Positions 23,101 through 51,410 of a stretch of DNA of 64,000 bases are shown piece by piece. The stretch's first letter is position 1, and each line of letters starts with the position of its first letter. The stretch is from Chamaecrista fasciculata (lineage: Eukaryota > Streptophyta > Magnoliopsida > Fabales > Fabaceae), in contig QANZ01001839.1 in NCBI GenBank assembly GCA_003254925.1, positions 27,768-91,767 of the forward strand. Reading direction: 5' to 3'. The notes under the pieces were generated by a model that saw only the letters and a program-made list of their open reading frames with translations, ran no database searches and was not told where the DNA came from. The translations under genes were made by a program, and so were the position numbers.

Positions 23101-23911
23101 TTTGTTGGAATCCCATGAAACGCAGAACAAAATTCTCTCCGAAGTAAAAACTTTCACATGTCCCACATATGGGAAATTCTGCAATGAATCTCACAGATTG
23201 GCAACTCTTCAGCTTGAAACTCAGCTTCGAAATTGGAATGCGTGTTTCAGAGAGTATTTTGCAGCTCAAAAGGCATATGTCGAAGCTCTGCACGGTTGGC
23301 TAAGCAAGTTCGTTGTCCCTGAAGTTGAATTTTACAGCAGAAGCAAAAATGCTGCTGCTCCCTTTCCAGCCAATGGGCCACCACTGCTTCTGATTTGCCA
23401 TGACTGGTTAGCTTCGGTGCAAAAACTACCGGATAAAATGGTAACACTCGCACTGAAAAGCGTTGTGAAGGACATGAGAGCTCTGTGGCATCAGCAAGGT
23501 GAAGAACAGCAACAGAAAAGGAAAGTAGATAGCTTATCAAAAGATTTGGACAGAAGGCTTTCTGGGTTACATAAAGTGAAGAATAAGTTGCTTGAGTTGA
23601 CAGTCACAGATCAAAAATTAGATGTGGGAATAGATCATCAAGACGAGTATATAATGGAGAAGAAGGACCAGTTAGATGCACTTAGAAGAAAACTAGAGCT
23701 AGAGAAGGAGAAACACCATGGTTGCATGCAAGAAACGCAGAGGATTACATTGTATGGATTGCAATCTGGGTTTTGTCTAGTCTTTGAATCATTAACAGAG
23801 TTCTCCAAAGCATCACAAAAAATGTACAACGACCTTGTGATCTACAGTGAAAATGCTGATAAGGTTGGAGGCACGTCTTATATAGAGGATGGCAAAGTTG
23901 AAAACAAATAG
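20166..23911 (+). CDS. DUF630/DUF632 protein (NRG2/bZIP-like family)
   Basis: Exons 20166-21123, 21674-21894, 22489-22712 and 23080-23911 give 744 residues with GT-AG introns. I chose the ATG at 20166, not the earlier in-frame one, because it gives the family's N-terminus MGCVASK, a Gly2 myristoylation and Cys3 palmitoylation signal for membrane attachment. DUF630 covers about residues 1-60. A long acidic Glu-rich, low-complexity linker follows, then DUF632 from about 275 to 640, with coiled-coil segments near 600-680. The family includes Arabidopsis NRG2 (nitrate signalling) and ROH1-like relatives; function here is inferred from family only. Exon 3 is present a second time (22782-23064) after a single N, probably an assembly fault; the model skips that copy. 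Confidence 0.9.
22498..23064 (+). repeat. Direct 283-bp duplication around a single N
   Basis: Copy 1 (22498-22780) and copy 2 (22782-23064) are colinear and differ at three bases: 22594 G versus 22878 A, 22631 G versus 22915 A, and 22634 A versus 22918 G. They change Val to Met and Arg-Gln to Gln-Arg. Copy 2 starts inside exon 3 and so has no acceptor site of its own. Copy 1 stops exactly where copy 2 runs on into the true downstream intron. The pattern is that of two overlapping contig ends placed side by side with a one-base gap. Confidence 0.85.
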
Positions 23912-23929
23912 CCAAACCTAACAGTTGTG

Positions 23930-25240
23930 TGGAGATCTTTGTGGATTTCGAGTGCTTTATGTAATTTAGTTATTGTGTATTTTGATGTGTCGAAGCATCT
24001 CGCTGAGACACACTAATTGTTAAGGTATTGGATTTTGTTGCACCGGTGCATCAATCATCATGTTATTGCTGCAGTGCCCATTTTCACATCTGCTAGGTCT
24101 ATACATTTTCCTATGTTTTGCTTTTTAGGAGATCTACATTATTGTTTAAACTTTGTTTAGATACTAAACTACCCCACAAGGTGACCTGACGCTGACACTA
24201 ATTAAATTTAGGTTAAAATGCACTTAGGCTGTTGGAGTTCTACGTCAGAGGTAGAAAACATCTTGAGTTTGAAAAAGCTGACAAATAGATTTTTTAAACA
24301 TTTAATTTTTTCACTTAAAGATTTCTGGGTTTTAAAAATTAACAAATAAAATTTCTCAATTTTAGCTTTTTTAATTTTGATCAATTAATATTTTCAAATA
24401 ATTTCACCTCAAGGATTGTTTGTCAACATATTTGAAAAATGAGATGTGTTGTCAACTTCTAAAATTTTAGAGTCTCAAGTGACTAAAGGTAAAGTTCAAA
24501 GAATACCTTAAAATTCAAAGGTCTTAAATATGTTTTAGCCTTTAATTTACTTTAACTTGAACTGGGCAGCATTACAAAGAGAATTCTGGTTTTGCATGCT
24601 GAATATAGAAGGTTCAAATGCAGCCTTTTCCTCGGAATGAATGCACTTGTAAACAAAGCAATGCTTGATTATAAAGTACATAGAAAAACGCCAAAGAGTA
24701 ATATATTAATGTAAAGTAACATATAATATACTCATCACAAGCAAGCAAAGAGTTTGCACGGCCAAGTATAGAGTATAGACAGTGAATGTCGATCCTGATT
24801 TTATTATGCAAGTGCCCACATAACCAGGGACAATTGGACAAATGCAGAAAAGATGCCAACATGAGCAGGGAAATCACTTTATATGAGGCGGTGTGGTTGT
24901 GAAGCTAAAAAGTTTGAAACACCTTTTGTGCAATAAAAAACGGAAATGGATCACCTAAAGGTGGCTGAAGTATGGCTACATTATCACTTAATGACCATTG
25001 GATGAGTTGATTAAAATTTTATGCATTGACTTTTCAATGACATCAATGGTGGAGATCTTATAATTCAGCTAGCTACTGTACTTTAACAAGATCAGAATAA
25101 GCAGCTGCATTCTATTCCAGTGTTTTGTACAATGTGCAATGATTCACAACCTAATTAAAAATGCTTGGGTATGAACATGATGCATGCAAATGAATAATTA
25201 CAAGGTTTCACTTTATAGGATCATTTTGTTGTCTTGTCTG
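23930..25240. other. Intergenic DNA between convergent genes
   Basis: The DUF632 gene (+) and the CPP1-like gene (-) converge here, so the outer parts are probably their 3' UTRs. No gene was recognised between them. Confidence 0.5.
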
Positions 25241-25245
25241 TCTGT

Positions 25246-28200
25246 CTACCTTAGATAAAGGGAAACCAAAAATTGAGAGAGAATAATGATTTCACTAACT
25301 ACAGCAGCGGGGGAGTGGATGCCCAGAAATGGTACAATATCTACTTGCAACCAATTCTCTACAGCCGAACCTACCACTGCACCAGCTATGAGCCCTCCTA
25401 TGGTTATCACACACGCCTTCCCTGCAAAGTCCAATGTACAAAACCCACACAAATTTTAAACCAAGCCTGATAACAAAGGGGGGGAAGAGGAATGAGCATT
25501 TTGCTAATCAAGAATAGCAATACTTGAATTAACAATTTTTTTCCTATTAACCTAAAAACAAGCTTCAATACTAAAAGAACTGAAGTGAGGTCGATTCAAA
25601 AAGTAGGACCTCACTGTTCTTGCAATTCTGGTGTACTAGTTAACATGGTAATCACTGCTCTAGCTTTCATTACAATGTGAGTAAATAAAAAGTGCACAAA
25701 GCATGATATCATGAATGGATTAAAAATTAAGTCAGTAGTTTTTCTTCTGAAATATTATAGTAAATTGTATTTTCAGGAAACAATCTAGAACTTTCATAAC
25801 CCATAGACATAGAAACTAATACATGAGGTCAATAAACCACTCATTGCTTTCACAGTTTCTCACCAATATTATATATCTAGTATCTACTATCAAATTAAAC
25901 AGTTATATAAAAAGAAGGAATTCAAGATAATGTTTTGCAATATTTATTTTCTTTCTAACTCATTTTTCCACCCAGTAGGTCTGTCTTTGATCCCTTCCAT
26001 TGAAACACCCATGTAAAATGTTGCCATTGGATGATCCTGGTTCGAATTTGTATGGTAGAGTGTTGAACTTGTGTATGAATATAGATGTTAAGAAGATGCC
26101 ATTTCACCAAAATGCCTAAGACAATTTAGTATAGCATCCTCCCAGTCTCCCATATTATATGCCTTTTAACTTTCTCTTAATTCTCCAATGTGAGACTTTG
26201 GTATCTCCCAATACTTCCCCTCAAGTGTTAGCTTAACCTAGTTGTGACCTGCCTCATGATCCTGTGCTTGTGTTTTTTTTTCAGTCCAAGAGTTCTCAAA
26301 TCTTTGTTTTTCCCTACTTGGGCTTGTACTCTTTTTTGAACCTCAGAGGTCATATATTTTTCTTTTGTTTTGTTTTTGGGACCATAAATCTTTTTTTTTT
26401 TTTTTTTGGTTGTAAGGCCATTGGTCTCTGATACTATATTGAGACAGATCTAAAACTGAATAATTCTTATTGTTGAGCCACTAGGAAACAAAGGAAAGAA
26501 TTTATAGGAAGGGAGAGAAGAGACTAGTGAGATTGACCTAACAGAAAACAGAAAAACCAACAAAAAACTGCCTAAGCTAATAATAGAAAAAACTACTTAT
26601 AATTGTAACAAAGAAATATGAAATAACTAAACAACTAACTAAATAACCAAAAATCTCGACAGTAAATACAGACAAATTACTGAACAAAGCAAATTATGAC
26701 CAGCATGATTTTCTTTAAAGTAATGGCGATAACATAAAGGGTTATTACAATAACCCTAGAAATCAAGTATCTGTGAAATATGGCATCATCGCTTTAAACC
26801 AAAACTCTTTTGAATTGTAATGAACCTGCATGGAGTGCACAATATGGAAGAAAAAGCTTCATACCTAACTTAACATTCTTTTTGGTCATGAAGTACAAGG
26901 AAGCTCCAAAGCTACCAGCCAAGATGAGACCTGGAACATCGGCCCCAGCATAAGGTGCAGAGGGTGTAGAAACTCCATTGATATAGGTTAAACCCATCAA
27001 AGCACCATAAACTCCAGCTTGTACACCCAAATCACTAGTTGAAGGAGTCTCAATTGAAAAAGGTGAAGTTTTCATGGTTGCTTGAAACCATTGAGGTGTT
27101 GATCTCAGACCAGGGGGCTTGACCGATTTAACATCAGCAAAGCGAATGCCACTATTCACTACTTTTCCGGCTCGCCGCTGAGTTAGGCTTCTCATAAGTA
27201 ACATGTCATATGCAGCCTCAACCTAGAACATCATGCACCAACTGCCTCAACAGGAGAATAGGCTGTATCTAAAATTTATAAGGAGTAAACTACGGATGTT
27301 AACGTCTAAGCTTGCCACTGCTGATCAGCAGGAGATCGCTTGAAGGTCTGATAGGAACTTATCTTTTTCAAATAACAGTCAAAGTAAAATTTTATGTTCA
27401 TATTTAATTTGTAGTTCAAATAAGGAGCTTGGATCCTGCATTGTGAGACAAGAGAAGATGAATCAAGTGAAACGCAGGGTTTCATTTTTGCATTTTCATC
27501 ATCTTCTCTCTCCTCTTCTCTCACACTTCCCTGCAGTGGGTTCCCCACTGTAGGGGCCCATCCTCTCAAATAAGTAACATTACTTATGTATGATACCCTT
27601 TTTAAACTTTTGGCTATATATTACCTCCACAATCAAAAGTCTAAAACCACTCAAGATCATATGGTGAGGAAATTGTTATAACTTGCAAACTATTCTGCTC
27701 TTCGTTAAAAGATCATCATGCGGGGGATGATCAGATAAGAGTTAGACACAGATAATTCAAGAAAAACAAAAGGTTTCCATATATCAAACATCAAATATAT
27801 GTAAAGCCTGCTTCATTTAGACTAACATTCCACAGTCATATAAAATGATAATCTAAAATCAACTACAATTACTGATGTCCGACCCATCTGGGGAGCAAAA
27901 TCCTATTTAGGAATAAGAATTCACTGGGGGGAAAAACGAAAAAAATCATCATAAAACAAGACGTAGAAACAGATTACAATTTTTGTACATGAACATATCT
28001 TATTGCAAGTTTTTTTTTTTTTTGCCAAAATATCTTATTGCCAGTTTTTATTCTATAGAACTCACAAAAATGAAGTCTCGAGAACTGGATGTTTATATTT
28101 AAAGAGGCCGATGAAGGGCAGCCCCTAGTAACAAATAAGAAAAACGGAAATCTAATTCACATACAAGTTCTTCAAAACTCGCACAGAAGAGAAACTAGAA

Positions 28201-28581
28201 TCATCAATAATCCAGTGCAAACTGCAAAATAGGAGGATAAGATAAGAAAACCTGAGCAATCGATTCTTGGTCATCTTTACAATTGGCGAGAATCGAGTTC
28301 TTAGCGCGAAGTATATCATCAAAGGAAGCTCCCTCCGATACTCCAAGCAGCTTGAGTGCGTTTTCCACAGACATCTCGAACGGCGCCGAGTCATCGGCCC
28401 TCGAGCCGGCGGCTAGAAGTGGCGGCGATGCGGTTTTCGTTAATTGAAACAGCGAGCCACGCCAGGGTTCGGTGATGATGGAATTTCCGATGAACGGAGC
28501 GTGAAATCGGCGAACCGGCGGTCTAGGGACGGCGGAACCGGGAGAGAACCGGTGGGGCCGGACGGAGAGGGTGGCAGCCAT
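25246..28581 (-). CDS. Chloroplast J-like (CPP1-like, DUF3353) membrane protein
   Basis: Minus-strand exons 28581-28252, 27222-26865 and 25421-25246 give 287 residues; both introns are GT-AG. The first ~60 residues are rich in Ser, Pro and Arg and lack acids, as in a chloroplast transit peptide. Residues ~70-135 form a J-like helical domain (MSVENALKLLGVSEGASFDD, later EAAYDMLLMRSL) that lacks the HPD motif of true J proteins. The C-terminal half has about three to four hydrophobic segments, including VITIGGLIAGAVVGSAVENW. The family includes CPP1/CDF1, which protects protochlorophyllide oxidoreductase in plastids, and CJD1; the sequence looks closer to what I recall of At3g51140 and At2g20920 than to CPP1 itself. 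The exact paralogue and role are uncertain. Intron 2 holds a retroelement remnant. Confidence 0.88.
25990..26700 (-). mobile_element. LTR-retrotransposon remnant in the CPP1-like intron
   Basis: On the minus strand, LTR-like sequence with a TATA-like 'cctataaattc' (about 26500) ends in CA at 26440-26441. Four bases later comes 'tagtatcagaga', an eroded tRNA-Met primer-binding site (10 of 12 bases), followed by 'ccaatggcc'. Downstream, near 26290-26130, 'caaagtctcacattggagaa' and 'taaaaggcatataatatgg' read like a second LTR of a Copia type. No coding sequence remains. The reading rests on motif order and is tentative. Confidence 0.4.
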
Positions 28582-28679
28582 TTTTCTGAGAGAAATGTGA
28601 GGCTCACAAAGGACCCTAAAAGCAACACACTCAAGAGTGAAGAGTAAAATTTAACGGAAAATGTTTCACACAGAGCCAC

Positions 28680-29040
28680 ATTTTTATTGAAAGCCGTGAG
28701 ATCATTCCATCATCATCATTCTTTTTAGTCTTTACTGCTCACACTTGTGTGGAGCAGAGAAGCATCGTCTTCATTTGTGGAGGCCCACATATGCAAAATT
28801 TTTGGATTTGGACGACGTCGATTTGGGAGTAACCTCACACTTTATCAAGAATTATTGAATCGAGCGAGATAGAAAATATACATGATACATACACACAATT
28901 CTAACATTAAAGTCTCAAAGTAAATTTCATCAATGCGTATATTTATGTGTTTTCGGCTCATGATTGATGTAATATTATCTACGTATTTTTCACATGATCC
29001 AGATCCAAAATCATACAGCATTTTTTTGATTCTTAAATAA
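28680..29040. other. Intergenic DNA upstream of the CPP1-like gene
   Basis: This stretch probably contains the promoter of the minus-strand CPP1-like gene, whose start is at 28581. 'gacgacgtcg' (an ACGT-core motif) lies near 28812. No gene seen. Confidence 0.4.
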
Positions 29041-29041
29041 A

Positions 29042-30045
29042 AAGGTCGAATGTTTATTTTGATCCATTATCTTTATTTCAAAATTTATTTTAGTCTATTA
29101 TCTTTTAGAAATTTTAAATTGATTCATCATTTATGCAACTTGATTCAAAATGGTCTTAATGTTAAATTCCATATTTTTTTTTTATATTTTTGATGATGTG
29201 GCATCTAATTAATTTGACATTCTTGAATAACATGATTTTTTTAATAAATAATAGTAAAAAGAGAAGTGTATTTGATCATAAATAGAATTTAGGCAAAAGT
29301 ATTCATTTCGTCCCCAAACTTTACACTTGCTGTTAATTTCGTCCTCGATCTTTCTTTGCTGTCAATTTCGTCCCCAATATTTTTTTACTGTCAATTTCGT
29401 CCCTAATCTTTCACATTTTGGTCAATTTTATCCTTTGTTCTTACTTTAGCCAAATATTGACGACAAAATTTATGTGGCTAACGATATATAATGTAAAATT
29501 GATAAAAAAAGAAACTCAAATCCTAACTTAGATTCAAAAACAGGATGCAGTCTGTCGTTAATTTATTAAAAGAAGTTAGTCAAAGGATAAAATTGACGAA
29601 AATGTGAAATATCGGGGACGAAATTGACAGTTGATGTAAAGTTTGGGGACAAAATTGACAGCAAAAAAGGATTGGGGATGAAATTGACAGCTTGTATAAA
29701 GTTTGGGGACGAAGTTGACTGCAAAAAAAGTTTGGGGACAAAATTGACAGTTAATGTAAAATTTGGAGACGGAATTAGTACTTTTGCCTATCTCCAAAAC
29801 AACATCTATGTCCTTAAAAAATGTCACGCAAGAGAGAAAAAAAGACATGTACAATGAGAGAGATGCTACGTTAGATGCCACATCATCAAAAATCGAAAAA
29901 AGAAAAAGACTAGTTTAGAGCAAGATCATTTTGAACCAAAGTATTACGTATAGATAATAAACCAATTTGAGTTTTTTTAAAGATAATGAATTAAAATGAA
30001 CTTTGAGATAAAAATAATGGACTAAAATGAGCATTTGACATAAAA
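29042..30045. repeat. Outer foldback element carrying a nested family 1 copy
   Basis: The left arm (29042-29220) contains 'ttttgatccattatcttt', 'tattttagtctattatc' and 'tttgatgatgtggcatctaa'. The right arm (29868-30045) holds the complements in reverse order, including 'ttagatgccacatcatcaaa' and 'aataatggactaaaatga'. A complete family 1 foldback element (29292-29788) sits between them, so this older element was probably entered by a younger one. There is no coding capacity. Confidence 0.6.
29292..29788. repeat. Mutator-like foldback element, family 1, copy B
   Basis: Begins ggcaaaagtattcatttcgt and ends gtacttttgcc, with the same arm units and the same core ('caggatgcagtctgtcgtta') as the element at 1511-2040. 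It is slightly shorter because the left arm has fewer units. No target-site duplication can be read here. Confidence 0.7.
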
Positions 30046-30278
30046 AAAGGATTTACCTTTATAGTTTATACCATTCCTTATAATACGAAATACATACTCC
30101 CGCATTTTTTTATTTGCTTAGAAAATATTTTAATTTTAATTATTGTCTCTGACGAATGATTATTATTTTATTAATTGGTAATTGGTAATTGGTAATTTTT
30201 TAGTCTATTAGATCTCTTTCCATCCAACCATCCCTACTCTTCGCCATATCTCTCTTCCTCTTCAGATCAGAAAAAGAG

Positions 30279-30922
30279 GTAAGCCTTTCTCTCGTTGAAT
30301 CCCTTTTCTGATATTCTATGATGACTTTTGAAGCAGCTTTAAGCGCTTGATTGCACCCAATTGCAGGGCTTTCAGTTCGATCTTAATTTTGATCGGAAGT
30401 TTGTGTTTTTTTTTATCCGTGGATTTCTTATCAAATTGAATGTTCACTGATCTTATTATTTTGTGGTCTCGCCGAAGTATTAGTCTCATTACTTTGTATT
30501 TAAGGTTTGAACAAGGCCTTTTCCTGGCCCCCTAACTCAGAATCTGGTCAGTTACAAACTGAAATAAAAGGTGAGTTCGTCGAAATTAGAGGTAATGGGG
30601 AAGTTTTCCTAAGTTCAATAGCTTAATTCTCGAATAATTGGCTTGGATTGAAACAACTAAGCCTTTACAATACGAATTGCTCACTCGGCACTTCGTTTTA
30701 TTTGACTCTGAATGAGTCTGAAGTACAAACGTAGTTTTTGGATTATGACACTTGGGTTGTATAGATATTTGTGTCCAAAATTTAATTCTTCAGCCTGTTT
30801 AGCGGCGTGGTTTCTCTTAAATCTTAACGGAGTTGGTGCCTTTTAATATTAGCTTTCATTTTGTATCTGCGGTTTGGCATGTATTGATATTTGTACGCTT
30901 CTTTTTGTCTGCTTGTTTGAAG
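30279..30922 (+). other. 5'-UTR intron of the V-ATPase B gene
   Basis: A strong donor (AAAAAGAG|GTAAGC) at 30279 and an acceptor (TTTGAAG) ending at 30922 lie between a CT-rich leader (about 30200-30278) and the ATG at 30930. The last leader exon would contribute only seven bases before the start. Leader introns are common in highly expressed plant housekeeping genes; splicing is inferred. Confidence 0.55.
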
Positions 30923-30929
30923 CTCAAAA

Positions 30930-35577
<4,648 letters not shown>

Positions 35578-35599
35578 TGGATTAAGTGAACTTCACATA

Positions 35600-36468
35600 C
35601 CCTTTCTCCTGTTCAATCAGCTCATCATCATCACCTTGTGAGAATTTATTTATTATCTTGGTTTCTCAACCAAAATCCAGATTTCTTCGGTCCGGCATAT
35701 TTATCATAGGTTTTTGTTTGTTTGAGTGTCCATATGACAACTGTTTTGGTTAGTCAGAATGTTGTCAGTATTATTAATCTTGTAATTTCATTGCCATTTA
35801 CTCTTTGGGGAAAGAAATATGTTAGTTGCATTGTCCTGTTGGGGATGTCATTCATTCAGATTTTGGGATATTTTCAGCAGGGTCAGGATTTCGTGGACTT
35901 GTTGTGATGCCCTCTTTTTTATGTTGCTTGTTTCGTAGTCTTTGTCTTGTCTACCTTGTAATTTGATCATCATGGATACCTAAAATCATTTTAGAATTTG
36001 GACTTCTGGTCAATGTATTTGTCTGTTTTACCCTACGAATAAGTGAAACAAGCTATCAAAATTTGTTGTGAATAAATTGCTTTCAGAACTGTATTTGGTC
36101 ATATGAACAATACCTCTCTCAAATCGTTCATATGCATGATTGGTTTGCCCCAGATATGTTTTCTGTTGGAAGTAGATTTTCTAATATTACACTTTCATTA
36201 GATCCTATCTTTAACTTGTAAAAGACGAAAATGTAATTAAGAGTTAAAACACATTGCTAACAAGCAACTTATCCGATTGTTATTGTTGCATATATTAATC
36301 TGTAACTACTAGTGCAGTTTACCTTGCGCCATGAAAGTGCTTCAAATTTTAAGAGTCAAAATTTTAAATGGTGAACAGAAGGGAGAGAGACGCTTTGATG
36401 TTTTAGGACTTTTGATCATATCAGAGTGCCAAACATGACACTTTAGAGACCCCATAAATATATATAGG
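35600..36468. other. 3' region of V-ATPase B and intergenic DNA
   Basis: The first ~400 bases are probable 3' UTR (T-rich, with near-upstream elements such as 'ttgtaatttg'). No further gene was recognised. Confidence 0.5.
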
Positions 36469-36695
36469 GTTAGACTATGATGTAAAATTTGTTTTAGGGG
36501 CATGAGATGTAATGGGTCATAAGATGTAATGGGTCATGAGATGTGATTTCATACACAGTTTTGATTGATTAAAAAATTATTTTTTCTATTATTTTTCAGC
36601 ATTAAAATACTTAGCCTTTTCACTGTCATAATCTTATTGGCTCAGAGCTCATTACATCCCATGTCCCTAAAACAAACTTTGCATGATAGATTAAC
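36469..36695. repeat. 227-bp MITE-like inverted-repeat element
   Basis: The left end gttagactatgatgtaaaat runs on into 'ttgttttaggggcatgagatg'. The right end, complemented, reads gttaatctatcatgcaaagt and then 'ttgttttagggacatgggatg'. The inverted repeats are thus about 50 bases long with a few mismatches. A 15-base unit 'agatgtaatgggtca' is tandemly repeated just inside the left arm. No target-site duplication is clear. There is no coding capacity. Confidence 0.6.
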
Positions 36696-37270
36696 TTGTA
36701 TATGTAATCAGCATGAATGGAGTTTCATGGTAAGATTTAATTATAATTTTCTTTATATTAAAGGTTTAATTATTTTGATAAAAAAAAATTTAATTATAAA
36801 AATCAGAAGAATTTAACTCAACTTTGTTGTTTTTTGAACCCCATGAAAAAAGTTTGACAAACTTCATCTTCGTAAATTGTTTAAATATGTGGTAATTGGA
36901 AATACTGCTTTCTCCCACATTTCTGTTAAAATACGTGGTACTTGGAATTACTATTTTCTGATTTCCATCCATTATTAATAAGAAAATACGGTTAATCAAT
37001 TCTTTAAAAAAAAAAAAGAAAGACTAATACAGTGAGAGTGAAAAAGTAGAACGCAGACATAAAAGGCAATAACAACATTAATAATTCGATCAATAAGAGG
37101 AAGAAGAAGAAGAAGTGGATTATGGACATGGATAGACATATATGGGCCTCGGTGTTTCTGCATTTCCGTGTCCTGCAAGGAGAAACCCAATTGAAGCCAT
37201 TGCAGGAAAGAATAATCGGTCGCTGCTAATATATATCATTATCATTAATATTTATATTTTATTTAAAAAG
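36696..37270. other. Intergenic DNA upstream of transportin-1
   Basis: Two related segments, 'atatgtggtaattggaaatac' (~36886) and 'atacgtggtacttggaattac' (~36930), form an imperfect tandem repeat. No gene seen; the end is probably the transportin promoter. Confidence 0.4.
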
Positions 37271-37415
37271 GCTTTGTTTTGTTCTCTTCTCTTCTCCGCC
37301 CACCAAAGTCCTTCACATTCTAAACTCGTGTCTCCTTCAACATCAACCCTCTCTCTCGCTCGCTTATTAAATTCAGCGCAACTTCAATAAGTTTTGTTGT
37401 CGGAATCCGATAAAC

Positions 37416-49637
<12,222 letters not shown>

Positions 49638-49639
49638 TG

Positions 49640-51405
49640 CTATTTTCAAGATAACTTCATTTTTTTCTAGTGCCTGTGAAACCCAGTTTGCACATCTGGT
49701 GAGTTTTCTATCTGCATCAGTTGTCGGTCATTGTGCGCCATACCGGCAATTATGGAGTGATGATTCATTTTAAGCAGGGTTCTAGTCTCTGTCCAAGTTT
49801 CCATCGTCATCATTGCCTATTCGATTCATTTGAGCTTGATGATTAGAGGTAGTTCCTCATGCCAACAATGGCTCGGCTGATGGTGTTTCCAATGAAAAAA
49901 AATTCTGTTGATGGGTGAAAATCGTTGTGTGATGTACAGAAAGGCTTTCAATTTTTTTTGAGTGCCTTATTCTTTGTTTTGTCCTTGAAGTTAAAGGCTA
50001 AAGTTTTTGTTCGAGCCTTGTGTTCATCATTAGTGTTTGAACAATTGTTACTGTACTTATTTATTTATTTTTATTGGTGTCCATGAACCTGAATATGAAT
50101 TTTCCTGTCAATTTTGTTTTATTTTAAAGGCAGTCTGACTCTGACATTTAGTTGAATGGGAGATTGGGAGACTCCACGAGAATGTTTTGGGACATATACC
50201 TTACACTCTTTTTTATAATTGATAATATTAATTTTATGAAGAAATTGAGAGAATTATATTGCTATCCCTTTATAATAGTTACATATGAGATATTTCGTGA
50301 ATTGTACACCCTTACGCCTCGTGTTACCTTGTCTATGGGTTTTCCCATTATAATTTATACACGAGATCTTTTTTTTTTGGGTTTTCCCATTATAATTTAT
50401 TTTCATTGCACCAAGAGATATTAAAATATTTTTATATATAATGATTCGATAATATGATAAATATAAAAGAAAAATGTGATAAATGTAAGACGGTTATTCT
50501 TCTAAATTTAACAAATTGCAAAATCATTTGATGAAAAATTAATAAAAAAAATATAACACATTCATTATTCATTAAGTAGGTTATTTTCTATGAAGCATGG
50601 ATACAGACATTTTGACACATCATATTCTTAAAATTATATGACACGACACAACATATATTTATATATATAAATAATTAAAAATTCATAAATTTTGATAAAA
50701 ATTTTAAAAATTACTATATTAATTCATAATATGTCATATGTAATATTATTTTCTATTATTTGTCATGATAAAGTCACAAAAATTGATTTTATATTCTGAA
50801 ACTTATGAATATGTCTCGCGTGGGTGTCGTACGGGTGTCGGATACGGACACGTGTTTGACAAGACAACACGCTATCAAAATAAAATGTCTTTGTTTCATA
50901 TAACGTATCTGAGCTATTAATAGATAATAACAAATCATGTTGGATTCTAAAAATAACGTGTATTAAATATATAAATAAACATGATATTATCATGAATTTT
51001 GCATATATTTTTACATCTTCTTGCTTTGTTCAATCACTAATAAATAGCACTTGTGATTGTCGACAACAAGTAACTAACCTAGAATAATCAATTATAGATA
51101 ATTTTGTCCAAGCAATCATGATCGTGATTCAGGCCAAAAAAAAAATCATGATCGTGATTAATGTATTCGATTAAGGAAGGTCAGGCTAGCCAGATATACT
51201 TTTCTCTAAATATTCACCATTTATTGATTAAGTACAACTGTGCAAGTTTGGCATATTCAGCATGTAATCTCTATGATCATCTGAGGATACTATATATATA
51301 GAGACAACTTTCTTTTCTTATCCTTTAATTTATTTCAAAATTAAATATTGAAAATAAGGAGTTAAAAAAGTATCCTTTTCTCTTTATATGATACAATAAT
51401 ACATT
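49640..51405. other. Transportin 3' region and AT-rich intergenic DNA
   Basis: The first ~450 bases are probable 3' UTR. A 22-base direct repeat (gggttttcccattataattt plus 'at') occurs at about 50337 and 50380. Segments 'catggatacagacattttgacac' (~50596) and 'gtgtcggatacggacacgtg' (~50836) look like eroded arms of an inverted-repeat element. No gene recognised. Confidence 0.45.
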
Positions 51406-51410
51406 ACATT

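Noticed and set aside
29576..29881. Frames on both strands within the foldback element
   Set aside because: They encode only the translated repeat units of the element and have no independent coding signal.
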